From Unio delphinus (lineage: Eukaryota; Mollusca; Bivalvia; Unionida; Unionidae): DNA of 64,000 nt. Location of the stretch: positions 7,619,001 through 7,683,000 of the forward strand of contig JAQISU010001239.1 of the NCBI GenBank assembly GCA_029339505.1, in the 5' to 3' direction. A program made the position numbers and the translations under genes. Below, one piece after another: positions 27,373-36,990 of the stretch. The notes under the pieces are model-generated. The model was not told where the DNA came from. It saw only the letters and a program-made list of their open reading frames with translations, and did not search any database. Position 1 is the stretch's first letter, and each line of letters opens with the position of its first letter.

Positions 27373-28771
27373 ATGTTTAAACATGAGATAGATGATGCTT
27401 TTGATATGGATGCTCCTGTGTTAAAAAATGATTCCATCCGCGATTATTAATATTTTTCATATGACGCAATAAACCCCAATGTTAGATCACGAATTGAACT
27501 TCGATTTGATGACAAATCTAAATACTTTTTGCCGTGTGAAGCATACATCGAGGTGGAAGGACAACTAGTACAAGATGATGATGTTACATTGACTGATAAT
27601 CTTAAAACTACACAGATCGGATTAGTCAACAATGGTAAAATGGCGTTGTTTGGTAGTGCTCAATATATGATTATTTCTAACAAAATAGAATCCATCGATA
27701 ACGATATTGATGTTGTAACTACAATACTTGGTCTAGCTAGATACTCGGATGATTTTATTAAATCTGCGGGTCATTCAATGATGTTCGCGAAGGATCTCAT
27801 TGATCACGCTGATCATAATGAATTTGTTGCAAGAAAACCTCAAAAAAATGATAAATATGTTGATGTTGATACCGTTCAGGATATAATGATTAAGCAAAAT
27901 GAAAATTACAATCCAGGATTTGCAGCGCGATAACATGTTCAACCCTCAAGGTCAATTTTCGTGTACGATTCCGCTCTCTCATATATTTGGATTTTGTCGA
28001 CATGTTAGAAAGGTTATCTTTGGAGCTAGTCAGAATGTAGTTCTTATGAGAAATTCCAATGACGGTGAAGCTCTTTGGCATGCTGATGGTGTTGCTGATG
28101 ATAGGGTAAAATTATCAAAACAAGCTCTTTGAATGCCTGTTATGACCCCATCGTTGACCGTTGAACCACGATTGTTATATTTTATGAATCAATGAAGAAA
28201 AATAACTGTTGTCATGGTTGGATGTTACAAAAGCTATCGCTTCAGCCGTTGCATATAGTACATTTACTTGACAAGTTGAGTTAGCAACAAATATCTCAGC
28301 GCCGAGAGAGATTTTCATCGCGTTGCAAAATAAACATCTAGTACAAGGAGATAATAAACAGGAGCGTAGTCAGATGATATTTCATAAATTTGGTGTTAGC
28401 GATGTATCATTGCGAGTAAGTAATCAGCAAGAGCTCACGGAAAATCTGATCATCAACTACAATAACAATCAGATAGGTAGTGTGTTTCATCGTGTGTGGT
28501 CTTTTATGGGTCGTGATCAAAATATTGATACTCGACTACAAATATCACAATTGGATTTCCAAAATCTGTATCCTATCTACTACTTTTCGTTGCACATCTC
28601 GATTTATCTAGGCATTCAGTTGTCGACGTAAAATTCCAAGCTCGTGTAGGAGGATTTCCTCACGGTGAATCATTAAGGTCAATTGCGGTTATTCTCAGTG
28701 ATAAATCTATGACACTCGAAAGTGGTGGTGGAAAAATGAGAATCGTTGACGTTCCCATAGAAAACATGTAA
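27373..28771 (+). pseudogene. double-jelly-roll major capsid protein (hexon-like), broken
   Basis: The frame from ATG 27373 is interrupted by TAA at 27448 and then runs to 27933. It shows NPNVRSRIELRFD, FLPCEAYIEVEGQL, ILGLARYSDDF and NPGFAAR, patterns I associate with capsid proteins of invertebrate Polinton-like elements. From about 27935 a second frame carries FSCTIPLSHIFGFCRHVRKV and continues to 28134. A piece at 28323-28600 has an FHKFGVSDVSLRV/NLYPIYYF pattern, and the last piece, to TAA 28769-28771, has VDVKFQARVGGFP and AVILSDKSMTLESGG. At least three frameshifts and two stops separate them. About 465 codons in total, a normal size for this family. In a virus it would form the trimeric capsomers. 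Neighbouring penton and protease genes support the call. Confidence 0.75.
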
Positions 28772-28816
28772 TGTTTTCCCAAGTAGAACAATTAGATGAT
28801 ATGTTATCTAAATAAA

Positions 28817-29199
28817 ATGTCGTATGATCAAGTTAATGTCACCCTGACACCCGGTAAAGTAAAAAAAAAATACAATCGAAAAGGTCTGTTTCAAGCGGTG
28901 CAAGAATAACTTTGAAGCATGAACAGATGCCAGGTGGACCAAATAAGCTATCGCTGACACAAACTCAACTTGATCGTTTCAATAAGGCTAAAATTACAGG
29001 TAGAGGAGTTCAGTTGGATTTATCATCTGCGGCAATTTCTCATATGATCAAAACCGGTGTAATACTTACTCTTGCTGCACTAGCTCCATTAGCTCTCTTT
29101 GTTTTCAAAGCTGTCGGATTGGGTGCTGCTGTTTCAATTGGTAGCACCCTTATGAATAAAATTATGGGACCCGGATACAAAAATGGGGAAGGGGTCTGA
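28817..29199 (+). pseudogene. pX-like minor capsid/core peptide
   Basis: It begins MSYDQVNVTLTPGKVKKKY at 28817; a shift at the poly-A run (28861-28870) separates this from the 95-codon frame 28912-29199. That frame has the pattern LSLTQTQLDRFNKAKITGRGVQ, typical of small basic proteins in related elements, then a strongly hydrophobic stretch (residues about 46-75, TGVILTLAALAPLALFVFKA) and a Gly-rich end. Such hydrophobic-plus-basic proteins are compared with adenovirus minor core/pVI-type proteins; that comparison is inference. The start codon overlaps the preceding TAA region (TAAAATG). Confidence 0.55.
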
Positions 29200-29294
29200 G
29201 ACTACCCGGAAGCAGCTTCACAAGACAATACGGGACTCAACAAGGAGAATTCATATCCCCGTGGTCTCGCAAAAATTATGATCGGATAACAACA

Positions 29295-29669
29295 ATGTCA
29301 AATTTTGATTTAATCGACGCGGGATAAACAAAACTCCCAATAAAACATTGCAGAGGTGTATTCATGAAAGATCAATTACCAGAGCAACCACATATCCCAG
29401 AAACTTTAATAATTAATCTCAATGATAACACTGGGCCTGGATCTCATTGGGTCGCGTACGCGATACATCCTAAATCATTTGTTTACTTTGACTCTTATAT
29501 GTTACCTCACCCAAAAAAATTCTCAATTATATAACCGCAGACTCTAACTGATCCTCCAATATGTGGACGAGAAATTCTTAACGTGTTAACGGCGATTTCA
29601 ACAAGTTCTATACCTCAAAGGGTCGTACACGAATACACTATTGATAACTTTTTAAAGAGAAACATATAA
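29295..29669 (+). pseudogene. adenain-like cysteine protease (maturation protease)
   Basis: One frame from ATG 29295 to TAA 29667-29669 (124 codons) has stops at 29325 and near 29534. The catalytic signature of Ulp1/adenain proteases is visible: GPGSHWVAY (His), VYFDSY (Asp) and PPICG (Cys), in the right order and spacing. The N-terminal GVFMKDQLP stretch also fits. In Polinton-type viruses the enzyme cleaves capsid precursors. Length is close to the short members of the family. The two stops make it inactive; the motif residues survive, so decay is moderate. Confidence 0.8.
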
Positions 29670-29677
29670 TAGTAACA

Positions 29678-30655
29678 ATGGTAGATATTTGGGGAAGATC
29701 ATTCGCACATGGAAAATTAACTAAAGGTGTTTCCCTCGAAGAAGTAAAAAAGCTTATATCGAAGGCGTTATCAGATACATTAAATCTAGTAGGTGTTGCA
29801 CAAGATGAAATTGATATTAAGATATTAAGATCATCAAGGTAAATTGAAAACGCAGTAGACGATACCATCGCTGTTTTTTCCGATCAAAGTTAACTAAAAT
29901 CAGGTGTACTTGTGTCAACGATCACAGATAAATTATTGACGGTCACTAATAATTCAGAATCACTGAAAAAACTACGTAAAGAATATAACGAACATTTAAA
30001 TACATTTATGGGTTTACAAAGGTGTATTAATTATATTTAGGTCCCCGTAGATAATTTATTTGGAGATCAATTGGTGACCACACCATCACTTGCAACGATA
30101 AAAACCGCTATCACTGAACTGGCAGCGTTAGAGTCCACGTAAAACGATCACGTAAAACAATTTGGAAACCTTCATAGAAATATTATTGCGAGTTTTGTTT
30201 GGGAGTTCCACCCGTTGCCACACCTAAGCTTGCGGATATTAAAAAAAATCTCTTGATGATTTTAAAACAATCAGCGATGTTATCAATGACGATCTACCGA
30301 GAATTACAGAAAAACTTGATAAAATAAAAATGTCTCACGAAAAATAAAATATTGTAAATAACCTGTACAGGATCCAACACGGATCAATGAAACGTTAGAT
30401 ATAACCGCGACTGTTAAGGGTATTTATCTATTAACAATAATTTCTGATTATATATTTGATATTACGGGAAATTTTCTCCTCCCTAGTCCTATCAAACCTA
30501 TTGACTCCGTAGGTGTCAATAATACAATATCAACGACTATCGATAAGGATTCAACTGAACGATTTAAGATAAAATCTCATGATTTAGAAATGGTTAGGGA
30601 ACCAATAACATGGTGCATAGAATTTGTAGCAGATTTAAGTAAACAACTTAATTGA
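29678..30655 (+). pseudogene. fibre/spike-like structural protein
   Basis: ATG 29678 follows the protease stop by 9 bp. MVDIWGRSFAHGKLTKGVSL is reminiscent of the N-terminus of fibre-like proteins in related elements. The same phase holds from start to the TGA at 30653-30655 over about 325 codons. Stops lie at about 29840, 29890, 30036 and 30137, and compensating shifts near 30190-30370. The middle is helical and polar; the end (STERFKIKSHDLEMV, WCIEFVADLSKQL) looks beta-rich. Role as an attachment fibre is inference from position and the N-terminal pattern. Confidence 0.5.
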
Positions 30656-30676
30656 AATTTATGTATTGTAATAACA

Positions 30677-31257
30677 ATGACATCCATGACAACATCGCAG
30701 CAGTATCGCTATGATCAAGTCAGAGAAATTTCAACAGCGGTTAAAAGCACTCACCATGGAATACCAATCAAAGATAAAAAAAAATATCGAAGAAACATCA
30801 ACATCATCGATGTCACAGTGTACTCGGTATCAGGTATAATCACCGGTGCAGGTATAATACTCTCTTCGGTGACAATGGTTGCACCGAACGCTGTTCCAAT
30901 TTGTATATCCGCGGCGACAGCAATCGCGGGGTAATCTCAATCATAACAAAACAAATATCATCGTGTTCCCAGCGTAGGTTACACGATTATACGATTACAT
31001 TTCATACGGTGTCAACCACGTACTCGCAATTGTCCTCGATGATATCGTCGTCGTTCGACAACACATTAATATCCTATGATGAGTTCTCGAAAATGGTTCA
31101 TGTTTATGATTCCACGATGTCAAAATTAGAAAAAGACAAGTATAACAATGTCACAAACATCGTCACAAGAACTACTTCAACGAATAGTGGAAAATACAGC
31201 CCCCGGGAAAAACCATTTGATATCAATAACATCGAGAAAACCCGAATTCAACATTGA
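30677..31257 (+). pseudogene. two-transmembrane small protein
   Basis: ATG 30677 opens an 85-codon frame with a basic segment (HHGIPIKDKKKYRRN) and then two hydrophobic stretches (VTVYSVSGIITGAGIILSSV; APNAVPICISAATAIAG). After a shift near 30925 a second frame (30901-31257) starts with VISIITKQI and continues into a Ser/Thr-rich, helical tail (DEFSKMVHVYDSTMSKLEKDKY). This is a membrane hairpin plus coiled-coil design, vaguely like SLATT-type proteins. Its last codons overlap the start of the next gene at 31148. Membrane role inferred only. Confidence 0.55.
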
Positions 31258-31640
31258 ATTTCCAACTCCAATCCCAGCAAGCGAGATAGCGTTAACTCTA
31301 CTTAGATTATATTATAGTTGGCCCAATATCTGATCAGATCCATTGGCACGAATATTACCCTATAACCGTTTTGTGATCGCGTATAAAATTAAACCTGATG
31401 GTGAACCAGATTGGCAGACAATATATCTTCCAAAGGGTGCTTATGACATCGAGGATATCAACGATGAGATCCAGCGTAGAATAAAATCAATTACTGGATC
31501 AGAATCACAAATTGAGTTAACTGTTCATGAACCATCGTTATCAACCGCATTTGAAATAAAATCTCCCGAGTACTCCGCAGACATATATAACAGCTCGATA
31601 AGAACAGTATTAGGATGGCCAGACAAATCACCGTATGAAC
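31148..31640 (+). pseudogene. penton-like minor capsid protein, N-terminal half
   Basis: From ATG 31148 one frame is open apart from a TGA at about 31331. The pattern EFNIEFPTPI, then ALTLLRLYYSWPNI, RFVIAYK, IYLPKGAYDIEDINDEI and SIRTVLGW matches the N-terminal jelly-roll of penton-like proteins in related elements ('IxIPxGxYxIxDIN...SIRxxLGF'). After LGW the expected second half does not follow; it appears about 700 bp downstream (32349-32748). In a virion this protein would form the pentameric vertices. Confidence 0.65.
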
Positions 31641-32348
31641 AACTAGAACAACCCGTAGAAGAAAAACAACCAGCCAGAAAAACAATCCAGAACTTAAAAG
31701 ATCTGATTTTACTACGGGTAAAAAATCTCCGTATATTGAATTTAAAGGTCGTGAGGTTAATACGAGACGATTAAATATTTTGAACAATTATGTGGATAAA
31801 GAGTTTATATATGTATATAGTTATAAAGAAAACGTAGAAATCCCTATATGGAATATTGATACTAATAGATCCTTTGCTTCCGTGATTACGCTCACAACCG
31901 TTTACACATGTTTGGAATCGTAAACTTCTTACTGGATTTTTTGAAATCATCAGCAGCGAATATAACAATCAACTACAACTATTAATATTTTATTTTATCG
32001 AATATCTCGATGATATAACAACTCCACGATATAAATTTATAAACAAATTGAAACATTAAATCAACTTAAAGATGATATAGAGTATCTCAACGGGAGATTT
32101 GTTCAGATGATAGAGAGAGATATAAGTTGGAGGCTAAGAAAAAATTTCTAGCAGCGAATTTATTAACAGAACACACACTACCCAATTATAAATTTCCAGG
32201 ATATAGTGTTCCCGATATGAAACAATCTATAAATGGTGTCATCGATGATAATTTCAAAAAAATTCACGATACGTGGACAACTCTAAACATAGATGATCTC
32301 ACTACTGAGTACTACAATAAAATAATTGCAGCGAGAAAAAATATCTGA
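31640..32348 (+). pseudogene. virus-like element ORF lying between penton halves, unrecognised
   Basis: Pieces of a separate helix-rich protein occur in several frames: a basic stretch with GREVNTRRLNILNNYVD and NIDTNRSF (31690-31870), then EIISSEYNNQLQLLIFYFIE (31930-32060), then 32127-32348 (KKFLAANLLTEH, INGVIDDNFKKIHDTW, ending AARKNI-stop). Several shifts separate them. Composition and order suggest a gene of about 230 codons. Proteins of this look occur in related elements as independent genes, from memory; function unknown. Confidence 0.45.
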
Positions 32349-32748
32349 TAGTTTTCTTAGATATAATAACTCTCCAGACGGATCACATAGATATGTCTCA
32401 CTGAACAACGTCGACATAACATTAACTATTGCGATACATCTTATTTGTGATATTGTATTAGGAAGTTATAGCGAGAATACATCGTCATCGACGAGCGCGG
32501 ATCAAGGATATATCTTATACAGGTTTTCCCCGAATGTTTCCCCAGGAAGCTTACTTATACAAACACCGATCAATTCTATATATTTGGAAACGGTTAATGA
32601 TTTGATATCAAGAATGAATTTCAGATTAGTTGATCAGGATTTTTACTTCATTGATCTTTCAGGGGAACAACTACATATTACCCTTGTTGTAAATGATTTT
32701 CGTCTTAATATTTTCCAAATTAGAACATCAATAATTAGAAATATGTAA
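32349..32748 (+). pseudogene. penton-like minor capsid protein, C-terminal half
   Basis: The frame 32326-32748 contains NNVDITLTIAIHLICDIVLG, FSPNVSPGSLLIQTPINSIY and LVDQDFYFIDLSGEQLHITL. These match the second domain of penton-like proteins, whose usual pattern is xI.(h)xHCdx(I/V)xGS, F.P.v.PG..i...P...iY, and (V/L)xDQDGxxxDfrGExLtI. No break inside this half. It is separated from its N-terminal half by the unrelated frame-broken segment 31640-32348. Confidence 0.65.
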
Positions 32749-32774
32749 TTAGAAATTGCTAGCAATTTCCAATA

Positions 32775-33018
32775 ATGTATCAACATGCACGAGTATTCGT
32801 TTACGACAAAGATAAACTTGAAGACGCAATTAGAAGGGCTTTCAGTGGAATCGTTAACGACTCCCACGTTAGCGTTGAGAATCTTATTGATTCCAGAGAA
32901 GACTTCAAGTTGAACTCGGCATAGATAGACTCGCCAATGAGCAATTTCATCAAGTGCAACAACTACACAGAGATATCATAACGATGATTAGATGTAATCA
33001 TGATCAAATAATAACATA
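32775..33018 (+). pseudogene. virus-like element small ORF
   Basis: ATG 32775 opens 49 codons (MYQHARVFVYDKDKLEDAIR...) to TAG at 32922. A shift just before it leads into RLANEQFHQVQQLHRDIITM and a stop at about 33018. Short, helical, charged; no recognised family. Confidence 0.4.
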
Positions 33019-33019
33019 A

Positions 33020-33273
33020 TCTCCATTTCATGTATCCCCGTTAATAAAATCAAGAGAATATTAACGTTAAAAAATTCACAATGAAAAAGCCAGCAAATTC
33101 GACGCGTGATCGTAATTTTCGAGTATGATTTTTTATCAACATTTTCTAATTTCCTTGATTGTCGAGTGTGATTTTCGATTATATTTTCGATTCCGATTAT
33201 TTTTGTGCAGGAAAAAAATATATACGCAATAAGAGCTCCAAATTATCTTACTTCCTCCGATGAAGAAATAATA
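33020..33273. other. intergenic stretch inside the virus-like element
   Basis: AT-rich, with three related GATTTTCGA/AATTTTCGA motifs within about 100 bp (33112-33200). It could hold promoter elements for the downstream coiled-coil gene; no gene seen. Confidence 0.35.
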
Positions 33274-33839
33274 ATGTCGCTGAGAGGTATTCGATGACCC
33301 ATTGAAGTTTCTAACGAGTTCAAGATTGGATTAAGGCGACTATATAAATTATGGTCGAAAAATATAATATCGGTGACAACGAAGGGAACTCTCACCGAAT
33401 ACAAAGAAGCAAAACAGCGACAACGTGAGGCTAAGCGAGAACTTCAATTAGAGATCTCCGAGCTAAGCAATGAAGTTGTTGTATTACAGAGTAAACGAGA
33501 TCAACTTAGGATCACCGCGGAATCGTCTAACAAAAACCTTCAGGAGGAGATATCCACGATGAGAGAGAATAACCTCGAGGATGAAAAAATACTTGACGAG
33601 CTAGCGGCGAAGAAAACTAAATTAACAACAAGGATTGAGAACCGAAGAAAAGGTTGAAAAACTACAAACAATATGACACAGCTAGTGAGAATTATAGCGC
33701 GCTAGAGGAAAACTTGAGCACGTATACGGGAATATAAAACTCAATAAGGAACTTGCAACTGGGTTGGGAATAAAAAAAAACTACTTCCAGATCTCCCAAA
33801 GGAATCCGTTGTGGTTTACCAACCAAGACTTTTTAAATG
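33274..33839 (+). pseudogene. coiled-coil protein of the virus-like element
   Basis: The frame starts at ATG 33274 (MSLRGIR, then TGA at 33295) and is open through 33657. It forms a long coiled coil: TEYKEAKQRQREAKRELQLE, heptad-rich LQSKRDQLRITAESSNKNL, and DELAAKKTKLTTRIE. A shift near 33650 continues the helix (NYKQYDTASENYSALEENLS), and a further piece ends PKESVVVYQPRLF-stop at 33836-33839. About 185 codons. Possibly a scaffold or terminal-protein-like gene given its place before the polymerase, but that is speculation. Confidence 0.55.
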
Positions 33840-33859
33840 ATGAAATTGCTAGCAATGAA

Positions 33860-34235
33860 TATTGTTTCACGTGGAACTATTCACAGTTCTCAAATACTTG
33901 TCGTACTCTTTCACAGCTGATTTTTTTTCGCTGTTCCTCATTAAATACTTCCCCGATGGATTTTAAAAGTTTTTTATCATCGTTGACACGGTAATAAATT
34001 ATTGTTCAGGACTGGTTGCATTGTGAGAATTTCGATAAAGGATATGATCGCCTTCCCGAGGGAGAATTTTCATCACGCGGTACTCCGGCTGATACGTGGG
34101 AAAACTTAGTCGTCGCGCCGAGAGTATTTTTTTATATTCCATGTTGAGATACTCGCTGGTGAATATGCTAATATAGTGGTGGTGTTTTACGCCGTCGAGT
34201 TCGGTTTTCAATTCGGTGATATTTTCGTCGTTCAT
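33860..34235 (-). pseudogene. minus-strand ORF of the virus-like element, unrecognised
   Basis: A minus frame from ATG 34235 to 33999 encodes 78 residues (MNDENITELKTELDGVKHHH..., later FPTYQPEYRVMKILP). On the same strand another frame at about 33880-33995 reads KLLKSIGEVFNEEQRKKISC, a plausible helical continuation after a shift. No family recognised. Confidence 0.4.
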
Positions 34236-34633
34236 TTTTGTGTTATTATATATGAAATTATTTATTTAATTTTAAAATTCGTTTTATAATTGATGATTGT
34301 ACAATCTGATATAGAAAAAATTCCATGGAAGTTAATTTTTTCCGCTGATTTTAATTTCATTGACAGCGATATTTTTTCAAGAGCAATGTCAGTTTTTATC
34401 ATCGAATATTTAATTTCATTGATATAATAGTTAGCCAATGTTATAAATTCAACACATCGAAGAATTTTAAATCAAGGATAAGTTTTTCAATATTTTCTAG
34501 CCTACGGGTAGTCTGATTTACAAAAATACAATATTACTGCGTAGGGAAAATCTGTTAAGGAAAATGGAGCGTCGATAAATGATGTCGCTGCATTCAAAAG
34601 AATCTCCAATCAAAATTTTTTATCATAATTCTC
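34236..34633. other. non-coding or heavily decayed DNA inside the virus-like element
   Basis: AT-rich with stops in all frames. It may be the eroded 5' part of the polymerase gene or a promoter region. Confidence 0.35.
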
Positions 34634-35470
34634 ATGCGTCCAGTATTCCCGAGAACCCGAACAGTAAAATATTATCACGAGGATATATTTGACCTTATAT
34701 ATGAGTTAAATAGAACAAATCCTATATCAGTGTGGTTGTGTACCAGCATTGATGATAATGTATATGATCAGTTTGTGTTGACTAACGGAGATTTATATCG
34801 AACTGAAAAACTTCAAATGGAAATGAATAATCTCGCGTTAAGGTATACTGATAATCAATCGGCGATTTCCGCCGATGAGATTACGAAAAATTGTTTCACG
34901 GTGCCATCAGTTGCAGTTCATTTTGCCAGAGAGAGAAATTCGTGGTCCCCGACCAGATATGATTTCACTGAAGATGTTCAAGATAGCTGCGTATAATTCG
35001 GTCACGGTGGACTGGAACACAACATATAATGTAAACGATATGATGTCCGTGGACATGGCAGCATGTTACCCAGAAAGTTTTCTCGGGTACGGAGAGTGTC
35101 ACGAATATTTTGAGCGGTTCGGTCACCCCACACATATGATGACAAAGAGAACTGTTAACGGACCATTACCCGACTTTGATCTTTTTGGATTTGCCAAGAT
35201 GACATCGTTTAACTAGCTTAGGAACTCCACGATATATTTTATGTGTGGTTCGGAAGACATTTCGTGGAGAAGAAATGGGCCCCAATAGTATTATTGAGAT
35301 TCATGCTCGACGAGGGAATATTAACCTCGTGGACTGTATCTACGGTGATAGTTTTATACACGAAACAAACTAAGGTTTGGTTACCGACACCAGGAGATTG
35401 TGATGAACGTCAAGCGAAGGATCTAGGAAGAAAAATAATCTGAAAATTTACTCAAGGTGGATCAAAAAAT
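34634..35470 (+). pseudogene. DNA polymerase (PolB-like) fragment
   Basis: Pieces in three frames: 34634-34996 (YYHEDIFDLIYELNR, VWLCTSIDD), about 34960-35216 (VTVDWNTTYNVNDMMSVDMA, then ACYPESFLG, YFERFGHPTH, VNGPLPDFD), and 35243-35443 (WFGRHFVEKKWAPIVLLRFM, KQTKVWLPTPGD), ending KFTQGG near 35460. SVDMAACYP fits PolB motif A (DxxxxYP). I associate ACYPxSFxG...ERFGHPTH and KFTQGG with a replicative polymerase of invertebrate Polinton-like elements, from memory. Motif B and the DTD/TDS motif C are absent: the sequence breaks off where an internal deletion brings in the integrase start. Confidence 0.55.
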
Positions 35471-35511
35471 GATTGTAAACGAAAAACGACTATGAATGAC
35501 GCATACTGAAT

Positions 35512-35664
35512 CTACGCTGGACGGCGCAGATAAATTTGCCATATAGCCTGTTTCGACAACCAATCAGCAGCTGTTTCCCAGGTTACCTTAGCAGCGTTGG
35601 CGAGTTTATCTACCGCAGACTTAACCATATAGTATCCGGTTGGAGAATAATAAATTACTTCCAT
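35512..35664 (-). pseudogene. retroviral-type integrase, N-terminal fragment
   Basis: The minus frame from ATG 35664 to a stop at 35512-35514 (50 residues) reads MEVIYYSPTGYYMVKSAVDK, then LANAAKVTWETAADWLSKQA, then IWQIYL. This closely resembles the N-terminus of the integrases of invertebrate Polinton-like elements (YYxPxGYxxGxxAIxKLAxAAKV...AxxWLxxQAxWQIYLP). The catalytic DDE core and chromodomain are missing; the polymerase fragment lies immediately beyond, tail to tail. The ATG follows the PLA2-like stop by 22 bp, so the two were probably co-oriented neighbours. Confidence 0.7.
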
Positions 35665-35686
35665 ATTAAATACCAGCGCCAAACAA

Positions 35687-36100
35687 CTATTTACCTTTCA
35701 TTGCAATTTTTATTATCCATGATGTTAAATTTTCCTTGAATGTATTATTTTGGATGGAATCCAACGCGTGGATCAATCTTACATCTGCAAGATGACGTTG
35801 TTCGAGGTCATCGCTTAGACCTGGTCTTATATTATTTTGGTTATCAAGTCTGATGTCTAATCGTGTCCCCGGTCCACAATAACTATATCCTGGAAGGTGT
35901 TTTTCTCCTTGATACTTCGCCCATGGTGTCCCTCGGAGTTTTGTTAACTTGGAGGCGATATCACCACCGCTTTTTAAACAAATTTATATTTTTTCTATTT
36001 CACATTTGCCGGTAACGGCCTCTCTGTTATTTTTCGTGGTAACAGTTATTAGATCAAGTGTTGGTGTACGTGTCCTACATTTCACACAATATAAATCCAT
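35687..36100 (-). pseudogene. zinc-ribbon plus PLA2-like protein
   Basis: One minus frame from ATG 36100 to TAG 35687-35689 (137 codons) is broken only by a TAA after residue 39. The first 35 residues look like a small zinc-ribbon (MDLYCVKCRTRTPT...VTTKNNREAVTGKCEI), though the second CxxC is reduced to a single Cys. Residues about 70-100 contain LPGYSYCGPGTRLD, the calcium-loop motif of parvovirus-type phospholipase A2. The catalytic His-Asp of the following helix (usually HDxxY) is not found; a small deletion seems to have removed it. In related viruses the PLA2 domain helps membrane escape. The start is 21 bp from the divergent ATPase start. Confidence 0.7.
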
Positions 36101-36121
36101 AATATTATTTAGTTTTATATA
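36101..36121. promoter_or_regulatory. divergent intergenic region, PLA2-like/ATPase
   Basis: Only 21 bp, TA-rich (TTTAGTTTTATATA-like), separate the two divergent start codons, so a shared compact bidirectional promoter is likely. Inference from layout. Confidence 0.35.
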
Positions 36122-36777
36122 ATGGAAATTATTGATTTCTCCCCGTTAAAGAAAAAAACAACAGTGAAACATCATCCGATGTTACCAGATTCTATCAGAA
36201 TGATTATCATCGGACCTTGAGCGAGTAGTAAAACACAGTTGCTGCTTACGCTGATAATGAAATATACGAAATGGGATAGATTATATTTAGTTGCTCCGAG
36301 CCTAGATGATCAACATTGTTATCAAGTGTTCAGATATTATAACGAGAGTGCTTAAGAGATCGCCGGAGAGGATATTATTGAATTTATCACAGATATCAAC
36401 GACGCGCCATCAATGGAAGATTTTGATGGGAGTATTAACAGTCTTGTATACGACGATGTGATGCTAGATAAACATAAAAATCAGCTCGGATATTTTCTCG
36501 AGGACGACACAAAAACTCTGAGGTGATATATGTCACTCAACGATACACATAAATTCCAAAAGTGATCCGAGACAACTGCAATTGTTTATGTATGTTTAAC
36601 GACGTTGACAATCATACTTTTAAAAATATTTGGCAAACCTGGTGTAGTGATATGGATTTTAATCAATTTAAACATTTCTTTAGCGGTGCTCAAGCAACAC
36701 CTCATGGATTTATAACGATACATTTATCGGATCCAAGGACACGATATCGAATAGGATTGGATACAATTTATGGTTAA
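36122..36777 (+). pseudogene. A32/FtsK-type packaging ATPase
   Basis: From ATG 36122 (MEIIDFSPLKKKTTVKHHPM) the frame reaches a Walker A region, MIIIGP-stop-ASSKTQLLLTL, where TGA (36218-36220) replaces a residue of the P-loop. It then shows DRLYLVAPSLD and a Walker B-like SLVYDDVMLD. Further stops occur near 36353, 36525 and 36563, with a shift into 36562-36777 (IRDNCNCLCMF, QATPHGFITIHL). Around 215 codons, typical for these DNA-packaging ATPases. The final stop codon lies inside the right TIR. Such enzymes pump DNA into the capsid. Confidence 0.8.
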
Positions 36778-36990
36778 TTCATTGCGACCAATCACCCACG
36801 AGTTGTCTCAACAACTTTTTTAGGACCAAAATTGAAAAAATAAATGTTCCCGTGGAAGGCTTTAACTTGGTCTGTCCCCGTTCTCTGTTGTTATAGATGA
36901 AAACAAAAAATACATGCAGGATTTTTATTGAAATCGCGTGGAAGGTTTGTTTTGGCTTGAAAACTTGGTCGGTTCACCCTCTCGACTACT
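36774..36990 (-). repeat. right terminal inverted repeat with two internal repeats
   Basis: The reverse complement starts AGTAGTCGAGAGGGTGAACC and matches the left TIR, including GACCAAGT units (CTTGGTC at 36866 and 36964), CCTTCCACG and TGATTGG near the inner end. It is about 105 bp shorter than the left repeat, which has one more unit. Confidence 0.9.

Larger units (their letters stand above)
25635..36990. mobile_element. Polinton/adintovirus-like integrated virus, degenerate, complete ends
   Basis: An 11,356-bp element bounded by inverted repeats (left 25635-25957, right 36774-36990) and by 5-bp direct repeats CATAA (25630-25634 and 36991-36995). It carries the morphogenesis set of Polinton-type viruses: double-jelly-roll capsid protein, penton-like protein, adenain-like protease and A32-type packaging ATPase. 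It also has a PolB-like fragment, an integrase N-terminus and a PLA2-like protein. Left-half genes read rightward; PLA2 and integrase read leftward at the right end; the ATPase reads rightward into the right TIR. Polintons are usually 15-20 kb; this copy is short because the polymerase/integrase region is deleted. Nearly every gene has stops or shifts, so it is a fossil. Family-level placement is inference from motifs. Confidence 0.85.

Noticed and set aside
31491..31787. 98-codon minus-strand frame in the virus-like element
   Set aside because: It is the shadow of the plus-strand penton-like gene, which has the recognisable motifs; the same holds for the minus frames at 29638-29868, 31771-31968 and 32643-32867.
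35536..35739. 67-codon plus-strand frame
   Set aside because: Antisense to the integrase N-terminus, which matches the family on the minus strand.
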